Positions 42,387-50,600 of a DNA stretch of 64,000 nucleotides are shown here, piece after piece (positions within the stretch are counted from its first letter, which is position 1; each line of letters starts with the position of its first letter). Source of the DNA: Gavia stellata (taxonomy: Eukaryota; Chordata; Aves; Gaviiformes; Gaviidae); assembly GCF_030936135.1 (NCBI RefSeq), contig NC_082596.1:96828449-96892448 (forward strand), in the 5' to 3' direction. The notes beneath the pieces are model-generated. The model did not search any database. It was not told where the DNA came from and saw only the letters and a list, made by a program, of their open reading frames with translations. A program made the position numbers and the translations under genes.

Positions 42387-42427
42387 GAGCCAGGTCCATT
42401 TAAAGTTGCTGCCGGAGAGCTGTTCTC

Positions 42428-42432
42428 ATTGG
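42428..42432 (-). promoter_or_regulatory. Inverted CCAAT box upstream of JARID2 exon 1
   Basis: ATTGG on the + strand, in the context CTCATTGGTTAGG, is an NF-Y type site. It lies about 590 bp before the ATG, just upstream of the GCC-rich leader. A start site 50-100 bp downstream would be conventional. Confidence 0.45.
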
Positions 42433-42481
42433 TTAGGGGGGAGCTGGAGGAGCGGAGACACACACGGTGCGTGCAGCCCTC

Positions 42482-42540
42482 GCTGCCGCCGCCGCCGCCG
42501 CTGCTGCCGCCGCTGCCGCCGCCGGAGCCGCCGCTGCTGG
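42482..42540. repeat. GCC/CTG triplet-rich tract in the 5'UTR
   Basis: This is an imperfect run of GCC and CTG triplets (CTGCCGCCGCCGCCGCCGCT and similar). If transcribed, it would make a structured, GC-rich leader in front of the uORFs. Confidence 0.8.
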
Positions 42541-42640
42541 AGTTGTCTCTGCCGCTTTCCCTGCTGCAGCGGCACAAACGTGACTGCCAACGTTCTGATT
42601 ATTTATCTTCTTCTCCTTTCGGCCCCTTTCCTTCTCCAAG

Positions 42641-42646
42641 ATGTAA
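42641..42646 (+). promoter_or_regulatory. Start-stop uORF (ATGTAA) in the 5'UTR
   Basis: ATG is followed immediately by TAA. The start has A at -3, a favourable context. Minimal start-stop elements are known in other genes to stall ribosomes and reduce downstream initiation. This applies only if transcription starts upstream of 42,641. Confidence 0.45.
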
Positions 42647-42755
42647 CTACAGCTCTGACACTAAGGACCTGCAGATCGCTTAGGTGGCTTGAGAAAGAGA
42701 AAAGGGGATATCAAGGGCGTCGTTTTTTGTGTTTAGGGGGAAATTTTCCATTATA

Positions 42756-42767
42756 ATGTTTCACTAA
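42756..42767 (+). promoter_or_regulatory. Three-codon uORF (Met-Phe-His-stop) in the 5'UTR
   Basis: ATG TTT CAC TAA, with A at -3. It is the second of three ATG triplets I found between 42,450 and the JARID2 start. It lies between the start-stop element and the longest T-run. Confidence 0.4.
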
Positions 42768-42802
42768 AGTGATTTTTTTTTTTTGTTTCCTTCGTATTCG
42801 TC

Positions 42803-42827
42803 TTTTTTTTTTTTTTTTTTTTTTTTT
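42803..42827 (+). repeat. T25 homopolymer in the 5'UTR
   Basis: A run of 25 T, flanked by shorter runs at 42773-42784 (T12) and 42940-42956 (T17). All three lie between the TAA of the short uORFs and the JARID2 ATG. They would give a U-rich leader segment and are likely length-variable. Confidence 0.85.
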
Positions 42828-42977
42828 CCGTCCCCCATTTCTCGGATTTATTGCTAGGAGAATCACATTGTGAGGAAAGAAAGTCGGATTACAAGATACC
42901 ACTACAAACAACCCCCTCCCCCCCAGGATTTTTTCGGTATTTTTTTTTTTTTTTTTAAATTGTCGCGGCTTTAATTC

Positions 42978-43025
42978 ATGAAGCAATTGTCCCCTTTTGC
43001 AATCAGAATTTGGATACCAGAATGA
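42978..43025 (+). CDS. 15-codon upstream ORF whose stop overlaps the JARID2 start codon
   Basis: The frame ATG AAG CAA TTG ... CCA GAA TGA encodes MKQLSPFAIRIWIPE. Its TGA uses the last two bases of the JARID2 ATG plus the next base, giving ATGA. The uORF start has T at -3 and A at +4, a weak context, so leaky scanning would let many ribosomes reach the main start. Those that do translate it end exactly on the main ATG, a geometry that allows termination-reinitiation. The frame is seen directly; the regulatory role is inference. Confidence 0.55.
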   Translation: MKQLSPFAIRIWIPE

Positions 43026-43066
43026 GCAAAGAAAGACCCAAGAGGAATATAATTCAAAAGAAATAC
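43022..43066 (+). CDS. JARID2: JARID2 coding exon 1 (N-terminal 15 codons, partial gene)
   Basis: The 15 codons read MSKERPKRNIIQKKY and end exactly at a consensus donor (TAC|GTAAGTG). This matches the conserved vertebrate JARID2 N-terminus, where the next residues (from exon 2) are DDSDGIPW. JARID2 is a nuclear, DNA- and nucleosome-binding accessory subunit of PRC2. It helps recruit EZH2 to target genes and has a JmjC domain thought to be catalytically inactive, besides ARID and zinc-finger domains. None of those domains is encoded here. The start codon has A at -3, an adequate Kozak context. The coding part is too short to show up in a long-ORF search. It lies in a CpG island with an in-phase splice boundary after codon 15. 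The rest of the protein must come from exons beyond the window. Seen: peptide and donor. Known: family identity. Confidence 0.94.
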
Positions 43067-44489
43067 GTAAGTGGTCATAACATCTATCATTTGACTCCCA
43101 GTTTTAGGAAATGGCAGTGAATGTCAAGTTTATAGCTAATCCTGCAGCTGTAAGGCTTTCGAAACAAATGTGATACTGAATTTTATTTTTCTGCGGTGTG
43201 GTGGGGGAGTTTCAGAGGCCCCTTTTAACGGGGAAACCTTCTCTCCAGTTCGGTTATAAAACCAGATTTGTGTAGCGATTCCTCCAGCGCATAAATGTAT
43301 TGACCTCAAATGACACAATCATAATCTAGTTTTAGATGAAAGGCGGGGAGCTCGGGGGGGGGGGGGGGGCTGCCTGGGTAATGGCACCAAACAGCATTTT
43401 TGAAGCGGTTTTATTAATATTGCGCTTTTGCATGCGAAGGGGGGGGGGGTGTGTATTTTTTACCCTCTGCGTGTGTCTATCCCCGCCCGGGGAAGCGGCG
43501 GCGGCGGCTGTTGGAAGCCCTTTAAGTTGAAAGCGAGCGCCTGGTTATGGCGAGCTCGTTTCTCGCACGACCGCATCCCATCTCTCCCCTACGCGATCGT
43601 TCGCTTCTCCGCCCGGCCGGAGAAACCGAACCGGGCGGGGGGATCGCCTCGCCGGGACCGCGTTCCTCGGGATTGACCTTAATAATGGGGCGGGGGAAAT
43701 GGCTCGGTACAGTTTTAAAAGAATTCATTACGATGGCTCGAAAATTTGGGCTAATGCAGCGCAGCCCGGGCTGTATTTCTGCCTCTCTTTATTCAGGCGC
43801 TGAACCGATCCCTGGTAATTGTCTAATCCTTTAAACATATAAATGTGGACGGGCAGTTGGATTTTTGTTCGTGCTCCAGATTGGCGTAGGGGAGTTTTTC
43901 TTTACGTTTGGAAAAAAACCTGAGGGCATGAGCCAAATATGCAGTAGAGCGAATAATGATTTTTTATCTGCGCGTTGAAAAATAATAATTCTTCGGGGGG
44001 CGGGGGGTAAACCCTCGCTTTTGGGTGTGTTTGATGCGGGGCTTTAAAAGTTGTAGTTTATATCGCGGCTGTCGACCGTGCCGGTTTTTCCTCGGCGGGG
44101 GGTGTTTCCCGGCGGGGAGGGTGACCTTCGGGACACTTTCCCTCGCGATTCTATAGATTCGGTAAAAACTGCGGCTGACTCCCGCTGACTGCCGCTGTCG
44201 GTTGCCCGCCCCGCTGAAGGGCAGCCCGGGGAAGTGTGTGTGGGGGGGTGCTGCGCCGTATTTCGGAGCCTGGTGTGTCGTGTGTGTGCGTGTGTCCCCC
44301 CCCCCGAAATTTCCGAATTAAAATACATCCGCATTGCAGAGGAGCGGGGAGCCCGGGGCCGGCGAGTTTAAAGTGTTGCATCGAAACGGGAACGGCGGGT
44401 GGAAAGTCTGGCGAAACACGCGAGGCGTCCACGTTTCCCAGGCAGGCAGACAAAAGCGGGGGGGGAACAACCGCGGTGTTAATAACTAC

Positions 44490-44512
44490 GGGGGGGGGGG
44501 GGGGGGGGGGGG
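44490..44512 (+). repeat. G23 homopolymer in the CpG island
   Basis: This is the longest G-run in the window, 1.4 kb downstream of JARID2 exon 1. It makes the surrounding open reading frames unreliable because its true length is uncertain. Confidence 0.9.
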
Positions 44513-44879
44513 AGATCGCCCCAAACCGCTGCTCCCGCGGCCGCCCCGGGCTCGCGGGGGCGAACAATGCGGCGCCGCTCCCGCACCGCCGGGCAGGGGC
44601 CGAGCGCGGCTGCCGCCGGCCCCGGGGGCAGGCCGGAGGGACGGGGCGGGCGCGGCGGGGCGGGCAGTGTGCCGTGGGCTCCCCGCTTGCAACTTCGCGG
44701 CGGCGCTCTTTTTATTTTTTTAACAGGCCTCCCCCCCTTTCGCCCCCCCCCCCCCCCTTTTGTTTCTGGCAGGCGGCGGTGCCGGCGGGGCGCGCTGGCG
44801 GCGGCGGCGGCGGCAGCAACAGGTTGCCGGGGCTCTGACGGGAGCCCGCGGGCCGCCGGCCACGCCGCCGCCCGGCCAG

Positions 44880-45072
44880 GTTCGCCCTGCTCCCGTGACG
44901 TCACAAAGGGAAGGGCCTGCGCGCCGTGGAATCTTCGGCGCTCCGGCCCCCCCCCGCCCGCCCCCGGCGTGACGTCAGAGCCGAGGCGGGCCGGCGGGGC
45001 GGGGGCGGGGGGAGGCCCCGGGGCAGCGCTCGGCGGCGCTGCGGGGGAGGGGGCGGCCCGGCCCCGGGCCAG
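44880..45072 (+). promoter_or_regulatory. JARID2: Candidate second promoter and alternative first exon with two CREs
   Basis: Two perfect TGACGTCA palindromes lie at 44896-44903 and 44970-44977. About 95 bp after the second, CCAG|GTGAGC gives a good donor at 45072/45073. This arrangement, inside intron 1 but still in the CpG island, suits an alternative first exon. Mammalian JARID2 has isoforms starting from alternative 5' exons, which makes this plausible. No ATG-led conserved peptide is visible, so such an exon would be noncoding. Motifs and donor are seen; promoter activity is inferred. Confidence 0.45.
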
Positions 45073-45830
45073 GTGAGCAGGTGCGGGGCCGCCCGGCCCG
45101 GCCCTGCCGGTTTCGGGGCGGGAGGTTGGCGACGGCCGCCCCGCGTGGCGGGGAGGGCCGGTCACGTCTGCCCGCGGGGGCGGCGGCGGCGTGGGGACGC
45201 GGCGTGGCGACACGCGTGGCACGTTTCCTCCTGCCCGTGACCTTCGGGCGCTGCGGCAGCCCGGCGGAGCACGCCGGGCCGCGGCCGCCGCCTCCCCCTC
45301 GCCCGTGCCAGCAGGGCCTTTTGTTGTGCGGCTGCAGGTGTGACCGTCCGACCCCGGGTCGGGGCCGCCAGCGCGTCCCGGCCTCCGCGGCGGCCGCTTG
45401 TCCTGGGTCGGGGCCGTTAAGCGCCCCCCCCGCCCGTCAGGCGGTCTCCCCGGTGACACCCCGCGCCCCTGGGGCAGGCCTCCGGCCCGGGCCCCCGGGT
45501 ACCGCCGCAGGTGACCCGGGAGAGGCGGCGCGGAAAGCTGGCAGCGGCTGAGGCAGGCCTCGCCTCACCGGCCCCCCCCTGCCCCGCTGCCGGGCCGCGG
45601 CGGAACAATGGTCCGCCGAGCGTCGGGCCCCGCTGCCCGGCCGCGGGGCCCTGGTGCTGCCACCCCGGGGGCGAGGGCTGCGCCGGGGGGGTGATGCCCC
45701 GCCGTGAGGAGCGAGGGGGCCGGCCGAGCGCCCACCGCTGCCCGGGCACCGCGCCGGGGGCCCCGCTCCTCGCGTCGCTGCGGGTTGTCACAGGCGGAGC
45801 GGAGCCTGTTTAGGCTGCAGCTTTTTGGCG

Positions 45831-47499
45831 TTTGCGAAATGAATTCTGAAAACAAAAAGGTGGTGGGAGAACAATGGAGTAAAGCCTGCGCGTTGCAGGC
45901 TGCCGTCGCGGGGCTTGGCTCCCCGCTTCGTAAGTGGCCGCAATTAAAAGTTCTCTTAAACTTTGAGAGCGTTATCTTTTGCGACTGATAACCCAGGAAT
46001 GAGGAAATCCGTGTATGCATCTCTTTTTCTGAGCTTTAAAAACGTTATCACTTGATTTTTAAAAGAACTATGGCTGACTCACACAAATCTTTCTTCTCAC
46101 TTCACCCTCCTCCTTCTCAAACATCTTTACATATCAAATACTGCCTTTTGGCTCAAGCCTCCGAAAACTGACAGCTTTGTAAAGCATCAGCCGAGAAGCC
46201 AGACTGCATTTAGTATGCGCTTGGAATTAATAGTTCTTAAATGAAAAGCTTTGAAGTCTTAAGCGTAATTTCACAGGTGCATTTTTCTGCCCGTTTTTGT
46301 GATGCTGAAGAGCGAATCTTCTGTTCTTGCTGGTTTAGGTCTCGGGAGTATCAGCTGGATTACTGTCTTTAAATACCTGCACAGTTCTGCCACCGTAGCA
46401 GATGGCAAAATACAATTAAGGACTAATGTCACTACTGTTGCCTCGTGTGATTTGTTTCCTTGTCCTTGCAGAGGTAAAAGTGCTGTCGTCTGCCGTGAGG
46501 TGACACGCTTCACCTACGGCCGTCCGGTGAGTCCCTCGGACAGAGGGCTGGCGAGGCCTGTCCGGGATTACCGTGCTGCAGACGTCCGAGGAGAGCTCCC
46601 GCCAGCGCTGCAGCCTTTGAAACAATACTCTCTACTTGGGCGCGCTTCAGGCGGGCGCAGGGAGTTTTGGGGAGGACGGTGACCACGCAGGAGCACCAAC
46701 TCCTCCTGAGTAAGGGACGTTTGTGTGCAGGGGCCCGGTCCTGGGCACCCCGGGGCTTCAGCCCGACCCTCCTGCCCTGCTTTGTTTTCTGCAGGAGTTT
46801 GCTCATTTCCCTCCTCTGGCGCCGCAGTTGACAGCGTGCTTTAAGTTTGACCACTTCCTACAAGAAATAATGTAGATACACCGGTGGTAGCAGAGGTAGT
46901 ATTCAGTGTATGTTGCATCTTATTTCACGTAACCTTCTGGAGCTTTCTTGTGCTCGGTCTTTTTCAGGCTTGCAGTAACGATTCCAGCAGCGTAGCACCC
47001 TCAACTCTTTTTTTTTTTTTCCTTTTTGTACGTATGACTTCAGCTGACAGTGTAAGGATGCTAGCTGCCCTTGAGATCGGAGTTTGGGTTCCTCTTAAGC
47101 TTCTCCTGGTCTGTTGAGGCTACAACATTGTGTTGTAAGTGGCTATAGGATGGCACATAACTAGAAACTAGTAATTAAAATCCTTTTTTTTTTTAAAGGA
47201 ATATTTACTTTTTGCTATCAACAAATGCTTTGCCCTGAAATGCTAACGGACTCCTGCTCGTTCCAATGGACTGTGAGCCCGAAGTCTGTGTAAGATACTG
47301 TCCAGAGTGAATTATAATGAATCAAGGCGCCCTGTGAAGAGTTTCTAATGTTCATTAAGCACTTTCACCTCCTCTTATGAGGCCTGCTAAGCCAGTATTA
47401 AAAATACATTATATCCTTTTCTGTAGATGTAAAAACAGCTAATGTTACGCATACGCTGAAGTGTGGTATAAATGTCAGCCGATTCTGTCACTCGCATTC
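45831..47499. other. Intron 1 shore of the CpG island
   Basis: CpG density falls off through this stretch, with a smaller GC-rich hump at 46,480-46,850 around the candidate 55-nt exon. A T11 run lies near 47010-47020. No coding exon is recognised. Confidence 0.55.
46472..46526 (+). other. Candidate 55-nt alternative or noncoding exon in intron 1
   Basis: A strong acceptor (TTTGTTTCCTTGTCCTTGCAG, ending at 46471) is followed 55 bp later by CCG|GTGAGT. A GACTAAT-like branch-point sequence lies about 46 bp before the acceptor. The interval has no recognisable peptide. It could be an internal 5'UTR exon joined to the candidate first exon ending at 45072, or a cryptic pair never used. Confidence 0.3.
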
Positions 47500-47633
47500 C
47501 CTCCATTTTATTGTTTGATGAAACAGAAAGAAGTCTAAATTACTTGCCTGAAGCTACGTACTGTAACGGTGGCAGAGATGGAACTAATCTGTATTTCTGC
47601 AGCCTCGACCAATACTCTATCTTGTAGCTTACG
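47500..47633 (-). mobile_element. MIR-like ancient SINE remnant, reverse orientation
   Basis: CCATTTTATTGTTTGATGAA, then AAATTACTTGCCTGAAGCTA, GGTGGCAGAGATGGAACTAA and ACCAATACTCTATC follow the reverse complement of MIR (CCATTTTACAGATGAGGAAA, GTGACTTGCCCAAGGTCACA, TGGCAGAGCTGGGATT). Order and spacing agree over about 130 bp. Confidence 0.65.
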
Positions 47634-50600
47634 GGCTCTTGCTCCGAGGCACAGCATCTGCTATGCAGGAATTACTTTACGCAGTTCAAACTTCCTTGAG
47701 GATTTTCCCCCTCCCCAGTTATGGTCTGGCCTGTTAGATTAACAGTGTATTTTTAACATAATAATAAAATAAAAGATGCATTTTTTTTTTGGAGTGATGA
47801 TCATACCCTGCAGCTGATGGAGACCAGTTGATACTGTGATGACTCAGCTGTGGGAGTATTACATAAAGTAGGTCAATTTTTAAATCTCATAGTCTGAAGC
47901 TAAGGAGACTTCAGGTTTAAAATTTATATTTTGTTTATACACATTACTGATATTTCCTGCTTCGAACATAACTGAAAGTTCTTGAGGAGGAGGGAAATGT
48001 TTTTGGGGGTTGTTTTGGGGTTTTTTTGGCCATTTATATTGTATAGTGACTGAATTCAATCAGCTTGAACTTGGGGAGGGAGGGGAAACACCAGCTGCTT
48101 TCATTTCTAAAGTTTCCAGTTTGCAGCACTCAAGTGAAAGGGAGGCTTAAAGGTAATTTTAAAGTAGGGAAAGGAAAAGCAGAGACACGTTTATTATTTT
48201 TTATTACAAGCACACAGCTTTTGTGTGATTTAGCAGATGTGGAATTTGCAGAGGAATACATGCATTGCTTCGAAATCCAAATTTGCATTTAAAATATTCT
48301 GGTTTTCCCCCCTAGTCCTTTGCATGGCTTTCTTCCCAACTATAAATGTAAACCAAGTGTAAATGATGCATTGTTTGCCTTAGTGGGCAGACAGTCTGAA
48401 AACAATAGTGCTGATGGATTTGACTGCCTCTGTGTAGGATTAACGGGGCATTAACTTTCAAGTCTAATAATGCAAATTTCAGTGTTGCCAAACCTGAGCT
48501 TCCCTTAAATGTTTCCTGATGCCAGTGGCCCTAAATGTCCCTATGCCATGGGCCAAAACTTCAGCTGACAGTATTTATGATCTAGCTCTTCACCTTCAAT
48601 ACAAAGCCCCTTAACCTGTTGTTATGACTTTAGAGAAAAGGGTAAAACATACCTGGAGTTCAGTGTCCAAGTAAGTGATGGGGTATGGTACGCATATACT
48701 TTTTATATTTACTACCATTTTTTATTTAAAGCATTTTTAAGTGGTAGGAAGCCACTAGGAAACTTAAAAGCTGCAAATCGCTTGTAAAATTCGGGTCTAG
48801 TATGTGAGGAGTACTTGGCGCTGAAATTCAGATGCAGGAAATAATATGCTTGCCAAAATGTATTTGGTGTTCTCTTAGATCTTTGATGGGTTGTTTTGCT
48901 GGCTCGTTACTACTGGGAATATTGGATGTGATCCTTCTTGGTTTTTAACGGGCAGGTTTTATTTGGGAACTCTTGGTTTTCATTTGTAGGGGTGAGTTTA
49001 TTTCGGTCGGTCACAAAAACGTTTTCTCAATGAATCAGTAGGTAGAAGGTTTTAAACCATTTGCCGTTTCGCTCGCTCGGGTTTCACACTTTCCCTCGTG
49101 TAATGACATCCTGTTCTGACGTCGTTCCTTTGGTAATCCGGCAGAGGCCTGGTATTTCCAGTGGTGGGCTGTGGGAAAGGAATAAACCCTTTAATTATAG
49201 CAGCAAGGGCTTGTTTGGAAATATATCAGCTCTCTTCCTCTCCACGTGTGCTTTCTTTTTGTCTGTCGCTTCCTTATGCAGTTGAAGGGTCCGAAGCTGT
49301 AAAATGCCGCTCTTTGACTCGCCGTGCAAGCGTGGCCATGATCGGTGGCAAAGCTGAGCGGTGGCTGAGAGCATTGCCACGCTGAACGCTGTGTCTCGAG
49401 GCTCTCGGCTAGAGATCACGGCTCCCTGGTCTGCGAGCAGACGGACGGTGTGAGTGTACCCTATCTGCTCCTGTGCAAAGTTTATCGGCTTAATTTATGC
49501 TGCTGCAGAAAGCCGTTTGGAGTGACCAGTATGGCTGAGCACGGCAGCAAGGAAAAAACACTCGGGTGGAAATCATCGATCCACTGGTTCATGTAGGGAA
49601 GAGTGACATCCGAAACTGCTGCAGCATTTCTGCAGCAAATGTCTTATCCTGGACTGACGCATCATAAACCATATCCCGTATTTTTGTCTGGGGGAACAAA
49701 ACTTCCTTTAATCAGGCATAAAAATGGGATTAAGTGATTAAAAAAGTGCATTGAAAACAGAATGAGAAACCTGTAGTAAGACCTCCGTACATTTTCTGCA
49801 TCTAGGTCGGGGCTGTGGAGCAGGAGTAGTTTCTGGTTAGGTTCGGTTTAGTGCCTGTAGGATCGCTGCAATTGCAGTCAGACATTTTGACGCTGCTAAA
49901 AATCAGTTTAGGAAAAATGTGACCATGCCCCGAGAAGAGTTTATCATTGCATCACTTGAGGGGCATGACTTAATCCTTTCTGAATGTCTCTCTTCTGTAA
50001 TGTGTAATCTGCTTGGTCTATCCTACTTGGGTTCTTGCGGTCTTTTTTGCCAGGTTCTTCCCGTGATTTGCTCTGCAGAAAGGTGGTTTTGGATCTGTGG
50101 CTGTTACTATATGGCTTTTACTTCCTAAAGGCTAGAAGAAATGCAAATAGTATGAGAAACTGTGGCCTGCTGCCATGCTCCAGGAGGGCTTGTGGTATTC
50201 GCGTCCCTGCGCTCTGCTTTCAGTTCTTCGAGCTTGCCTTGCTGGTCTGACATCTTTTGGATGACGTGATGGTTGCAGGAGATTAGCGTGTTTTGGCACA
50301 CGCGTGCTATGATGACTGGCTAACGATATTTATAAAGTTCAAAAATAAACCATGGGAGCTCATTCTGACATAATCTACTAATCTTAGCTTTGCACTTTGA
50401 TACTGTGTTGTCTGAGCCAAGTTAGGATAACTATATATTACAAGCAATTCATTTTTAGCTTTGCTTGCAGATTAGTTTTGAAGCAATGCATGCTTTTAAA
50501 TTAAGAACGATGGGAGTGAATTTGGAGAAATTATTGGCTCTTTCAACTATATGCGTATGGAAATAAGCTCTGTGCCTATTACTAAAACAGATTTGTATGA

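Larger units (their letters stand above)
42450..43021 (+). other. JARID2: JARID2 5'UTR (transcription start not fixed)
   Basis: This is the untranslated leader inferred to precede the JARID2 ATG. The 5' limit is a guess placed just after an inverted CCAAT box at 42428-42432; the true cap site could be lower or higher. From 5' to 3' it holds a GCC/CTG triplet run (42482-42540), a start-stop uORF, a three-codon uORF, T-runs of 12, 25 and 17 bases, and a 15-codon uORF touching the main start codon. No acceptor-like signal stands out between the repeats and the ATG, so I treat the stretch as one exon. A spliced leader from a more upstream promoter remains possible. Confidence 0.6.
40880..45830. 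promoter_or_regulatory. JARID2: Large CpG island covering the JARID2 promoter and exon 1
   Basis: Base composition changes abruptly near 40,880 from AT-rich to very GC- and CpG-rich DNA, and falls back near 45,830. The island spans about 5 kb and is interrupted by the T-run and (TG)n-rich stretch at 42.25-43.3 kb. It contains G-runs of 11-23 bases and C-runs, CCAAT, ZNF143, YY1, E2F and CRE-type motifs, and several splice-donor matches on the + strand. Long unmethylated islands are typical of developmental and Polycomb-related genes. The boundaries are judged by eye. Confidence 0.9.

Noticed and set aside
44479..45459. 326-codon open frame on the - strand
   Set aside because: Same cause: low-complexity Pro/Arg/Ala/Gly translation in the CpG island, passing through the G23 run and overlapping open frames on the other strand.
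47794..47895. Possible C/D-box snoRNA (GTGATGA twice, CTGA at the end)
   Set aside because: The boxes are present but the flanking bases do not form the required terminal stem.
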